Shown: positions 1-8,904 of the stretch, one piece after another
How the letters are laid out: every line of letters starts with the position of its first letter
Position numbering within the stretch: the stretch's first letter is position 1
Source: an uncultured Candidatus Saccharibacteria bacterium
GTDB lineage: Bacteria > Patescibacteriota > Saccharimonadia > Saccharimonadales > Saccharimonadaceae
Direction of reading: 5' to 3'
NCBI GenBank assembly: GCA_947166125.1
Contig: CAMVCW010000002.1
Span: 124,001 to 188,000 of the forward strand
Length of the DNA: 64,000 nucleotides
Made by a program: the position numbers and the translations under genes
The notes under the pieces: generated by a model
The model's database searches: none
Told to the model about the DNA's origin: nothing
What the model saw: the letters and a program-made list of their open reading frames with translations, nothing else

Positions 1-52
1 CCGTGGTTCCTTCACTGTGCAAAAGTCATGTGTTTTTTTAAGAATTAATTTT

Positions 53-1036
53 TTATTGAACATCTTCAAGCATCTCCGGAGTTATTTTTACTAAATCACG
101 CACTACTTCTTCGTAAGTGGTGTCGTATGTTCTAAACCCAGCCGCTTGTGGATGGCCACCACCGCCAAAGTATCCGGCGATCTTTTCAGCAATCGGCACA
201 CCGGATGCAGTACGGATTTTGCCAGTCACCTTGCCATCTGGGTAAGTTTTTACTGCTACGGCTACCTTTACTCCTTCTACTAAGCGCATTTCCTCCAAAA
301 TTAGTACATTGGGATTGTACTCATCGGAATATTCGCGAATGTCGTCCCACGGAATATGCACTGTGGCCAATTCTCCATCCAGAGAATACTCTATTCGCTT
401 GATTAAGTCTGCCTTGTAGTCTAATATCCTCGGCGATTTTTTCATAAATTCACGCCGGCGATCTTCAAGATCGGAAATAACCGCTCCTAGTCGCGTCAAA
501 TCCGCCGCTATTTCAAAGGTCTCTGCTGTTACCGAAGAACTAGTTAGTCCGAGCGTATCAGATAATATTCCCTGAAAAATCGCTTCGGCGGCTTTTACGT
601 CAATTTCAATATTCTGGTCTTTTGCAATGCTATAAATCAGCTCCGCGCAAGCTGGGCGGATTTCTATGATACTTTCATGCGGAAACTCTATATCGTCAGG
701 TGTCTCGTGATGGTCTATCACTAATACCGGCGCAGAATATAACTTATTCCGGATTGCTGCATCATCTAGCAGCTTAGAAAGTAGCACTTCGGCTGCGGTG
801 TCTACTATAATATATCCGTCCGCTTTGAAATCAAATTCGTTTGTCACTCTGGACCAATCGCCAAAATAATGCAGATATTTTGGTATGTCTACCGGGCAAT
901 ATAATGAAATATCTTTATCTGGGAGTAAATAATCTAAAGCTATTGCGCTACCGAGAGAATCACCATCTGGATTTTCTGCCTGTATTACGCATATTCGATT
1001 TTTATTCTTCACAAATTCAGAAAACACACTATACAT
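53..1036 (-). CDS. DHH/DHHA1-family phosphoesterase (NrnA-like oligoribonuclease/pAp phosphatase)
   Basis: ORF; NPDGDSLGSAIAL, IDHHETPD and GGGGHPQAAGF motifs typical of DHH/DHHA1 proteins. Confidence 0.85.
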   Translation of the reverse strand: MYSVFSEFVKNKNRICVIQAENPDGDSLGSAIALDYLLPDKDISLYCPVDIPKYLHYFGDWSRVTNEFDFKADGYIIVDTAAEVLLSKLLDDAAIRNKLYSAPVLVIDHHETPDDIEFPHESIIEIRPACAELIYSIAKDQNIEIDVKAAEAIFQGILSDTLGLTSSSVTAETFEIAADLTRLGAVISDLEDRRREFMKKSPRILDYKADLIKRIEYSLDGELATVHIPWDDIREYSDEYNPNVLILEEMRLVEGVKVAVAVKTYPDGKVTGKIRTASGVPIAEKIAGYFGGGGHPQAAGFRTYDTTYEEVVRDLVKITPEMLEDVQ

Positions 1037-1078
1037 AATATATATTATATCATGCCAAAATGGTGGTATAATGTGGAT

Positions 1079-1762
1079 ATGGATAAAAACTTTCGTGTGA
1101 GGGTGATTTGTGGCTTGGGCTTATTTGCTGTTGCGCTTATTGCTATGTATACTTTTGATGCCGTGCCATTTAAAATCTTATTTGGCGTATTCGCCATTAT
1201 TGCCGGCATAGAACTTCTAAGTTTCTTCAAAAAAGTTGCACATTTTAAAAATGTCATCCTTGCAATTATTGAAATAATGTTTTTGATTTATGGCTCTATG
1301 TTTATTGCGCAAATCGGTGTGGTAGAAATTTGGTATCTTATCTTTGGTGTTTGTGGGTATGATATTTTTGCCTATCTTTGTGGCAAGATGCTCGGTGGTA
1401 AAATCATTAAAAACCGCCGCCCCTTCCCTAAAATCTCTAAAAATAAAACTTGGGAAGGCACCATACTTGGTTTAACTATCTCTATAATTTTAGTACTTAT
1501 TCTTACTACCGCGCTTGGTCGTGCGGATTATATTTATTTGCTCTGCGGGCCACTTGCTCTAATGGGCGATTTGTTTGAAAGCTATCTGAAGCGTCAATTC
1601 AAAGTAAAAGACTCTAACGAAATCGTCATCAAAAATAAATTCTTTGAAAAGTTAGAAATATTGGTCGGCGGCACCGAAGGCCACGGCGGTTATCTAGACC
1701 GTATTGATTCTATCGCTTTTACAGCTACAGTGTTACTTATCCTCACTGCACTGTTCTTTTAA
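1079..1762 (+). CDS. cdsA: Phosphatidate cytidylyltransferase
   Basis: ORF; membrane protein with KTWEG...GDLFES.KR...K....GHGGYLDRIDS signature; start moved to the ATG at 1079 because TATAAT lies immediately upstream. Confidence 0.8.
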   Translation: MDKNFRVRVICGLGLFAVALIAMYTFDAVPFKILFGVFAIIAGIELLSFFKKVAHFKNVILAIIEIMFLIYGSMFIAQIGVVEIWYLIFGVCGYDIFAYLCGKMLGGKIIKNRRPFPKISKNKTWEGTILGLTISIILVLILTTALGRADYIYLLCGPLALMGDLFESYLKRQFKVKDSNEIVIKNKFFEKLEILVGGTEGHGGYLDRIDSIAFTATVLLILTALFF

Positions 1763-2317
1763 TTATTTAATAACCTTTTTCCAGCCTTTGATTAAATAAT
1801 CCCCGCCGGAAAAAATTGTAAGTATTAATGCCGCATATAACGTAATATTGCCTAAAATCGCAAATAATTCTAAGTTTACAATTAAGTTTAACAACAGAAT
1901 AATTAGCGCTGTCATTTGTACGGTAGTTTTTAATTTACCATAAAAAGATGCCGCAATTGTAACGCCATCCCGCGCTGCCATCATTCGCATGCCGTCTACT
2001 GCAAAATCGCGTACTAATATTATTGCGAATACCCACACCGGTATTATGCCGAGTACCACCAGTGCTAAAAACGCCAAATTTACCAACATTTTGTCTGCTA
2101 ATGGATCCAAGAAAGCACCCAAATCCGTCACGATTTTATCGTGCCGTGCCCATTTGCCATCAACTAAATCTGATATTGCTCCCGCAACAAATAATATCAG
2201 CGCTACAATCTTAGCCCAAGTTTCTGGCAACAACACGAAAACCATAAATAATACCGACAATATCATTCGTGCAATGGTAAGGTAAGTTGGCCCGGTTAAT
2301 TTATTCGTTTGTTTCAT
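1763..2317 (-). CDS. pgsA: CDP-diacylglycerol--glycerol-3-phosphate 3-phosphatidyltransferase
   Basis: ORF; CDP-alcohol phosphatidyltransferase motif SDLVDGKWARHDKIVTDLGAFLDPLADK. Confidence 0.88.
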   Translation of the reverse strand: MKQTNKLTGPTYLTIARMILSVLFMVFVLLPETWAKIVALILFVAGAISDLVDGKWARHDKIVTDLGAFLDPLADKMLVNLAFLALVVLGIIPVWVFAIILVRDFAVDGMRMMAARDGVTIAASFYGKLKTTVQMTALIILLLNLIVNLELFAILGNITLYAALILTIFSGGDYLIKGWKKVIK

Positions 2318-2745
2318 ACAATATTCCTGCGATGCTCTACCTTCCAGGCACGTACTTTGGCGAACTTTGCCGCAAGTACGTCAGTAGACCATTTATCGCC
2401 CAGCATTACCGTCTCGCTTGGCTTGAATCCATATTCTTTCATCGCTTCGGTTAATTTTGTGCTCACGGGTTTCTTTGCCCACCACACACAAGGCACATTG
2501 ATTGGTTCGCAAAATTTCTGCATCATCTTTTTGCGACCATTATTAGAAATAATCACAACTTTTACTCCCGCCTTACGACAATCCTCTATCCAACCCGCCA
2601 GCTCATCTGCCGGCTCTTTCTCAGAATGCAAGCGTAAAGTATTGTCTAGGTCACACAAAAGAAGTTTCACGCCCTCTTTCTTAAGTAACTCAGGTACGAT
2701 ATCTTCAAAACGCTCGAATTTCTTATCTGCCTTAAAAATGCTCAT
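2314..2745 (-). CDS. YqeG-family HAD IIIA phosphatase
   Basis: ORF; LLCDLDNTLRLH, VIISNNG and MLGDKWSTDVLAA HAD motifs; overlaps pgsA by 4 bp. Confidence 0.75.
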   Translation of the reverse strand: MSIFKADKKFERFEDIVPELLKKEGVKLLLCDLDNTLRLHSEKEPADELAGWIEDCRKAGVKVVIISNNGRKKMMQKFCEPINVPCVWWAKKPVSTKLTEAMKEYGFKPSETVMLGDKWSTDVLAAKFAKVRAWKVEHRRNIV

Positions 2746-2783
2746 ATTATTTATTTTATCACAAATAAGGTATAATATATACT

Positions 2784-4517
2784 ATGCCTGTAGAATATAT
2801 CTATAAAAAAATTAAAAACACTTTGCGCAAAATTGACATGAAACTGGAGCGTGCTAAATATGGCTACATCGAGAAGCTCCCCAAAGAAATAGAATACGCC
2901 GAAGGTGGCTTATACGATGTGGTTTACGAGGCTTCTTGTAAGTGGCCACACAATACTGCTTTGCAATACTTTGATAATGAAATCACCTATAAAGAAATGA
3001 TTAAAAAAATCAATAAAGTCGCCGCAGCCCTAAAGGCTATTGGTGCAGAAAAAGGTGACCGTATCACCATCTGTATGCCTAATACCCCAGAAGCCGTATA
3101 CATGTTTTATGCTATCAATGAAATTGGTGCTGTGGCCAACATGGTTCATCCGCTTTCCTCTGAAAAAGAAATCGAAGATTATCTCAATCAATCAGAATCT
3201 AAAATTATCCTCTGCGTGGATATTTCTTACCCTAAGGTAGAAGCGGTAATTAAAAATACCAACGTAGAGCAAGTTATCGTGGTCTCGCCTACCAGATCTA
3301 TGGATCTGCTAGTGCGCGCGGTTTATAAGGCTACCAAAGGCCGTAAAAATCATATCAATAAAAGCCAGCATATTATCACATGGGATAAATTCCTTATGAA
3401 AGCCAGTAGATTTATCGGCAACCCTCATGCTCGCGTTAACGCGGCTGACGACGCGGTAATTATGTACTCCGGTGGTACCACGGGTAAACCCAAAGGCATT
3501 GTTCTTTCGAATCTTAATTTTAACGCGCAAGCTTTAGGTGCTAAATATCTTGTCCCGGAATTATTTAAGACGGATCATTCCTTTATGGCATTCTTGCCAA
3601 ACTTTCACGCTTTTGGGCTGGGCTGTTGTATTCATATGCCACTTTACTTTGGCGCGCGTTCTTTTCTGATCCCTCAGTTTAATCCCAAAAAATTTAAGAA
3701 ATATATTACCAAATATAAAGTTAACATCCTGGTAGGTGTTCCAACGGTTTTTGATTATCTTACCAAGATTAAGTTCAAAAAAGATGGTCTGAGACATGTT
3801 AAGTTTGTAGTTTCGGGCGGCGACATGGTTAGTATGTCCAGTAAAGAAAAAATCAATGATTTTCTAAGAGCGCACGGTTCTAAGGCTTTACTTCAAAATG
3901 GCTATGGTCTTACTGAGGCCTCCGGTGGATTCATCTTCTCAACTAGAAACGTAGCTGAAGATCCAGACGGCATCGGTTATCCATTGCCAGATAATGAAGT
4001 TATCATTATGAACCTCAAGACCAAAAAGCCAGCCGCCACTGGCAAGGATGGCGAGATACTAGTGCGCGGACTTTCCGTTATGAAAGGATATCTCAACAAA
4101 CCAAAAGAGACTGCTGAGGCCTTCATCATGGTAGGCAACAAAAAATATCTCCGCACTGGTGACATTGGCTATATGGATGAACACGGTGTGGTGCATTTTC
4201 GCTCGCGTCTCAAACGTATGATTATATCAAACGGTTACAATATTTACCCCGCAAACATAGAAGATGTGACTCTGAAATGCAAAAATGTAGAAGCTTGCGC
4301 CGTAGTGGGGCGTGAAGATAAACTTCGTGGCGAAAAAATTGTAGTCTTTGCTGTACTTAAAAAAGATGCATCCGAACGCACTACGAAGAAAGAATTACAG
4401 AATATTTATAAAAAATACCTCGCCAAGTACGAAATTCCTCGTGAAATTCGTTTTATAGATGAATTACCTAAGACTAAATTAGCCAAAGTAGATTTTAAAG
4501 CGCTAGAAAATTACTAG
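2784..4517 (+). CDS. AMP-dependent synthetase/ligase (acyl-CoA ligase-like)
   Basis: ORF; MYSGGTTGKPKGIVLS, NGYGLTEASG and YLRTGDIGYMDEHG adenylate-forming motifs. Confidence 0.88.
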   Translation: MPVEYIYKKIKNTLRKIDMKLERAKYGYIEKLPKEIEYAEGGLYDVVYEASCKWPHNTALQYFDNEITYKEMIKKINKVAAALKAIGAEKGDRITICMPNTPEAVYMFYAINEIGAVANMVHPLSSEKEIEDYLNQSESKIILCVDISYPKVEAVIKNTNVEQVIVVSPTRSMDLLVRAVYKATKGRKNHINKSQHIITWDKFLMKASRFIGNPHARVNAADDAVIMYSGGTTGKPKGIVLSNLNFNAQALGAKYLVPELFKTDHSFMAFLPNFHAFGLGCCIHMPLYFGARSFLIPQFNPKKFKKYITKYKVNILVGVPTVFDYLTKIKFKKDGLRHVKFVVSGGDMVSMSSKEKINDFLRAHGSKALLQNGYGLTEASGGFIFSTRNVAEDPDGIGYPLPDNEVIIMNLKTKKPAATGKDGEILVRGLSVMKGYLNKPKETAEAFIMVGNKKYLRTGDIGYMDEHGVVHFRSRLKRMIISNGYNIYPANIEDVTLKCKNVEACAVVGREDKLRGEKIVVFAVLKKDASERTTKKELQNIYKKYLAKYEIPREIRFIDELPKTKLAKVDFKALENY

Positions 4518-4551
4518 ATAAAAGATATTGGCGTCTGTCAGTATAATGAGA

Positions 4552-4677
4552 CTTAGACCAGATTTGTTTGGCGTAATTTATACAACTTAGCAATGAAAAA
4601 ATGTCCTTAGCGAAGCGACTAAAGACATTTTTTCTTGCCCTATGTTGTATAAAATACAAGCCAAACAAGTCCAAGCT
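4552..4677. ncRNA. Long rod-like nested inverted repeat between convergent genes; candidate small RNA and/or bidirectional terminator
   Basis: TTGTTTGGC(4564-4572)/GCCAAACAA(4660-4668); TTTATACAAC(4577-4586)/GTTGTATAAA(4644-4653); AAAAAATGTC(4596-4605)/GACATTTTTT(4624-4633); TATAAT at 4542-4547 on the + strand. Confidence 0.5.
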
Positions 4678-4700
4678 GGCAGAAGCCAATACTCCTTATC

Positions 4701-5306
4701 TTACAATTTTGTTCGATTCTCTAAGGCCGCACTTAAGGTAATTTGGTCAGCATAAGACAAATCTACACCCAGCGGCAACCCGCGCGCCAAGCGGGTAAGC
4801 TTTAAATCGGGATATTTTTCGTGTAGCATTTTTTCTAGTAACAACGCCGTAGATTCGCCTTCTACTGATGGATTAGTGGCAATGATTATTTCCGTTACGC
4901 TGTCTTTTTCTACCCGTTCAATTAATTCGCGAATATGTAATTGGTCTGGCGTAATTCCGTCTATCGGCGACACTGCGCCGCCTAGCACATGATAAGTGCC
5001 TTTATAACCGTGAGTCTGCTCTATTGCATAAATATCTAGTGGCTCTTCCACCACCAGCACCGTAGTTTTGTCCCGCGTAGCATCTGCATATAGTGGCGAC
5101 ACATCATCCTCTGCGTCTATCAAAGCAAAAGTAACCGGGCAAGATTTTACGCCATCATGTAAATTCGCCAACGCATCAGCGATATTGTCTGCGACTTTTT
5201 GATTAGTCTTAAAAAGATAATACGCATAACGCTCTGCCGTACGTGGTCCTACACCGGGCAGCATACCCAACGCATCTATTGCGTTATTGAGTGCTTGGGG
5301 TAACAT
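4701..5306 (-). CDS. recR: Recombination protein RecR
   Basis: ORF; LPGVGPRTAERYAYYL, TOPRIM region, LARGLPLGVDLSYADQITLSAALENR. Confidence 0.93.
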   Translation of the reverse strand: MLPQALNNAIDALGMLPGVGPRTAERYAYYLFKTNQKVADNIADALANLHDGVKSCPVTFALIDAEDDVSPLYADATRDKTTVLVVEEPLDIYAIEQTHGYKGTYHVLGGAVSPIDGITPDQLHIRELIERVEKDSVTEIIIATNPSVEGESTALLLEKMLHEKYPDLKLTRLARGLPLGVDLSYADQITLSAALENRTKL

Positions 5307-5609
5307 TTACATCCCAAGGCCAAGATTGCCTAGTCCGCCCATTAGTGGCTTCATTTTGTCTGTGGCGATCTCCTGTGCCTTTGCAAAGCCATCACGCATA
5401 CAGTTCTCTATCCAACGTTCTAGTTCGTGTATATCGTCTAAATCTATCTTTTCTGGGTCAATCTTTACTTTCTTTACTTTAAGTTCACCGTTAATTTGTA
5501 CCACCACAGCACCATCACCGGCTTCTACTTCTACGATTTCGTTTTTCAACTCTTTCTGAGCTTTACGCAGCTGATTTAGTAGCTTCATTTGGTCCATAGT
5601 CTGGCCCAT
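5307..5609 (-). CDS. YbaB/EbfC family nucleoid-associated protein
   Basis: ORF directly upstream of recR; MDQMKLLNQLRKAQKELKNE and GLGNLGLGM. Confidence 0.88.
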   Translation of the reverse strand: MGQTMDQMKLLNQLRKAQKELKNEIVEVEAGDGAVVVQINGELKVKKVKIDPEKIDLDDIHELERWIENCMRDGFAKAQEIATDKMKPLMGGLGNLGLGM

Positions 5610-5610
5610 A

Positions 5611-7056
5611 TTATTCTCCTTCCACTTTTTCAGTATATGTATACAGATATATTATATCAGAATTATCGCGCATTGGGGAAGTAATAATCTGGCTTAGGGT
5701 GTATTGTTCTGGCTTGTCCCCTAGTTTGCCTAGTACTGCTAATTTTTCTGTTTCTTCAATTTTATCTATTACTTTGATGTCCGTAGATGCTTCCAAGATT
5801 TTATAAAAATCATAATCTTTAGTGGCTAGCAAATGTTCATTAGTCAGATTTTTTCGTACCACTTCTAGCGTATCACTAAACTCGTCCGCCACATTAGGAT
5901 TGTAACGATATCCATATATATACTGCAAGAGCCCCGGCAAAATCATAAACCCAAACAATATAGTGAGCGGCAGTAGTGCGGATATCCTAGCATACGGGTT
6001 AGCCGGAAACAGCCCATACCATTTCTCCAGTAGATATTTTAGCCCATGTGCTACCAGTATAGAAAACGGCAAGATAAAGAATACGATCGCCTCTGGGTTA
6101 AATCCAGTAATAATCAAGCAAAACACTATCAAAATAGAAGCAATGGAATTGCGTGATGCAAAGAATCCTTTAGTGGTAGAAAATAGCCCAATGAGTGCCA
6201 AGGCAAAAATCGGCAAGCTAATAAGCGGTGCCAAAAATACGCTTTCTAAGCTATGATGCCAAGAAAACATTGGCGCTAGCCCCGCTGCGATATTTCCGAA
6301 AAACTCCCCCATATGAAAATCCTTAGTAAATAGTAACTCCATTATTGTTTCTGGATGATGGAAAATACTAATTCCTAGTACCACAAATCCGGCCAGCACG
6401 ATAATCCCCACTATACTTAATGGCAATTTTGGCAAACCTTTCACCACAAACCTTAGATGTGGCTGCACTAGTACAAAAATCACGCAAAATACCGCAAAAT
6501 ATATCATATATGGTGTGAAAATGGATAGTAGCATAGCGATGGCGAATAAAAAGCAATACGCTGGTCGTGGTCGTTTTTCGCCTTGAATTTTAGAACCTAG
6601 CCACAAAAGTAGTGTCGGCCAGAATACTAGCATTATTAGTGGCGTGCCGCTCCCCGCCAAGTATAAAAATGGTGTAGATAACACCATTAAACATGATGCG
6701 AGTAGCGAGACATTGCTCTTGAACCACCGATTTAGTAACAAAATCAATAAGAAGCCTAGTAGTAGTCCAATTATTACACTTGGTAGTTTTATTGCGTACG
6801 GCGTCAGACCGAATAATATAATTGATACTTTTTGAAGTAATCTGTACGGCAAATCTACCAAATCTCCGTTTAGTATGCCGTTTTTTCCTAAATAATATGA
6901 ATTGGTTGCGGAATTTATTTCTGCTTCAGATAATCCGTTTTGTGCGAACCCTGGCAACGTAATTAAAAGTATTGCAAATGCCAGCCCTAGTATAGCATAC
7001 CCGATCACAAACCTATATCGGTACAAAAAAAGTTTAGAAATAATAATTTTCTTCAC
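5611..7056 (-). CDS. Multi-pass membrane glycosyltransferase-like (ArnT/GT39-like) protein
   Basis: ORF; many TM helices with an N-terminal periplasmic region typical of GT-C folds; GTG start with TATAAT 6 nt upstream. Confidence 0.5.
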   Translation of the reverse strand: MKKIIISKLFLYRYRFVIGYAILGLAFAILLITLPGFAQNGLSEAEINSATNSYYLGKNGILNGDLVDLPYRLLQKVSIILFGLTPYAIKLPSVIIGLLLGFLLILLLNRWFKSNVSLLASCLMVLSTPFLYLAGSGTPLIMLVFWPTLLLWLGSKIQGEKRPRPAYCFLFAIAMLLSIFTPYMIYFAVFCVIFVLVQPHLRFVVKGLPKLPLSIVGIIVLAGFVVLGISIFHHPETIMELLFTKDFHMGEFFGNIAAGLAPMFSWHHSLESVFLAPLISLPIFALALIGLFSTTKGFFASRNSIASILIVFCLIITGFNPEAIVFFILPFSILVAHGLKYLLEKWYGLFPANPYARISALLPLTILFGFMILPGLLQYIYGYRYNPNVADEFSDTLEVVRKNLTNEHLLATKDYDFYKILEASTDIKVIDKIEETEKLAVLGKLGDKPEQYTLSQIITSPMRDNSDIIYLYTYTEKVEGE

Positions 7057-7146
7057 ATAGGTATTATAACATATTTTGTGCAGTTTTCTAATACCATAAG
7101 CATTTTATTTTTCCGCACAAACTCATTAAACTATGCTACAATGAAA

Positions 7147-7361
7147 GAGCAAACTTCATTATAATAAACACTACGTTAATTTTATTATCGTAGCTTCATA
7201 CAATGAAATGGCGCCGCGAGGTTCCAATTGTATGACGCTACGCGTAGTATATAATGGAGTTTGCACCCCTTGCGGTGCCATTTTTGTATACGCCTTTTCA
7301 TATATTACAAAGATGGCACCGCATCCTAGATGAAAACTCTAAGCGAGGTAATAAGGTAAAG
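7147..7361 (+). promoter_or_regulatory. Structured 5' leader, family copy 1
   Basis: P1 7149-7163/7250-7264; motif A GGCGCCGCGAGG 7210-7221 complementary to B CCTTGCGGTGCC 7268-7279; U-tract; A' ATGGCACCGCA 7313-7323 in a hairpin closed by TTTTCAT/ATGAAAA (7295-7301/7330-7336); SD GAGG; -10-like TACAAT upstream. Confidence 0.8.
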
Positions 7362-8903
7362 ATGCGGAAACAACATATATTATATATAGTAGCTATAACT
7401 ATATTATTTAGTTTAATGATAACTATAGATAATAAAAGTTATATTAATAGTAACAATAATGTTTCCGCCCTAGACTATTCTAACAATGTAGACATAGGCT
7501 TTACCTTTAATCCTACATTGTCTATTAGTCTTAGTTCTTCAGATTTAATAATAGATAACTTAAAACCTGGTACTACGGAAGACAGTAATAGTATTAATGT
7601 AAGTGTTGCTACTAATGCTTCATATGGGTATATGTTATCTGCTAATGTAGGTGATGATATTCATAACAATAGTAATCTAACTCATACTAATAATACTAGT
7701 GTGTTTAGTAGTATAGCTACTAATGCAGATTTACCCAGTTTAGAAGATAGTGAAGATAGTAATATATGGGGGTATAGTTATAAAAACAATATAGCCTCTA
7801 CCCCTGCTTGGTCTAATTATTCTGGTTTATCTAATTCGGTAAACAAGGTATTATTTAATACAGATAGTAATGCTGGTGGTTCTATAGATTTTAAAATAGC
7901 AGCCAAAGCCAGCAATACGCAAGCTAGTGGAAAGTATACTGGTACTATTAACTTTTATGCTACTACTAAACCTACGCCCATGAACCTAGCAGAGTCATAC
8001 TTTGCCCATGGTAAGACTAGACATAATGGTTACTATACTATGCAGGATATGACAACAGAAATATGTAATGATACAGAAGTAATAGGAGAAGGATCACAAA
8101 CTGAACTTATAGATATACGAGATAATAAAGTCTACTGGGCTACCAAACTAGCAGATAACCATTGTTGGATGACACAGAACTTAGATCTTGATCTAGATAG
8201 TAATAGAACTTATACTCACTGGGATACGGATTTAGGGTGGACAGTAATGGATGAGGAAGCAGAGTGGAGACCAGAAAGATCCACGATTAATTTTAGTGGT
8301 ATGGCGGTAGACGAATGGAAGTATAACGGATATACTTCATATTCTGCTAATCCTGGAAATATATATTACTATACTTCTAATTCTAATTCAGATGCAGATG
8401 ATATTAGATATAATTCACTGCAAGAATGCATATCAGCGGGGCATGATGACTGCACTCATTATCATGCTGGCAACTACTATAACTGGAGTGCAGCGGTAGC
8501 GAACAACGATACGAGTAATCTAGTAGAGCAATACGAAAATGCTCCGAACTCAGTTTGCCCGACGAACTGGAGATTACCAATATCTACGAACCAAAACAAA
8601 GAACTAGAGGCGCTGTTAACTGACCAAAACATAATAAAACAATACGGTTTCTATGAGGATGGCGGTTTCAACTTTATACGTAAGAACCCTGTCTATTTTG
8701 CAAGAGCTGGTTATATCAGGCCAGCGAATCCAGCGGAGTTGGCACATACTAGTTTCAGAGGATATTATATGACTAGCACGGTATGGAACAATATACAGAC
8801 CGTAACGTTTGCCTTTTTTAATAATAGGGTGTACAGCGGCACCAATAGTGACGATAGTATGCGTCGTGCATCTGGTATCCCGGTCCGCTGCCTTGCCAGA
8901 TAA
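7362..8903 (+). CDS. Secreted FISUMP-domain surface protein, paralog 1
   Basis: ORF; N-terminal hydrophobic segment, SALDYSNNVDIGFTFNPTLS domain, MTQNLDLDLD, CPTNWRLPISTNQNKE, C-terminal VRCLAR; SD GAGG before ATG 7362. Confidence 0.8.
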   Translation: MRKQHILYIVAITILFSLMITIDNKSYINSNNNVSALDYSNNVDIGFTFNPTLSISLSSSDLIIDNLKPGTTEDSNSINVSVATNASYGYMLSANVGDDIHNNSNLTHTNNTSVFSSIATNADLPSLEDSEDSNIWGYSYKNNIASTPAWSNYSGLSNSVNKVLFNTDSNAGGSIDFKIAAKASNTQASGKYTGTINFYATTKPTPMNLAESYFAHGKTRHNGYYTMQDMTTEICNDTEVIGEGSQTELIDIRDNKVYWATKLADNHCWMTQNLDLDLDSNRTYTHWDTDLGWTVMDEEAEWRPERSTINFSGMAVDEWKYNGYTSYSANPGNIYYYTSNSNSDADDIRYNSLQECISAGHDDCTHYHAGNYYNWSAAVANNDTSNLVEQYENAPNSVCPTNWRLPISTNQNKELEALLTDQNIIKQYGFYEDGGFNFIRKNPVYFARAGYIRPANPAELAHTSFRGYYMTSTVWNNIQTVTFAFFNNRVYSGTNSDDSMRRASGIPVRCLAR

Positions 8904-8904
8904 A

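Noticed and set aside
7254-7361. ORF-track N-terminal extension of FISUMP paralog 1 (MEFAPLAVPFLYTPFHILQ...) and the similar extension of paralog 3 (MPFLYTPFHKFTRW...), as a possible conserved leader peptide
   Set aside because: The equivalent frame is broken by a stop in copy 4 and not preserved in copy 2; SD GAGG supports starts at 7362 and 44774. The similarity comes from conserved RNA motifs.
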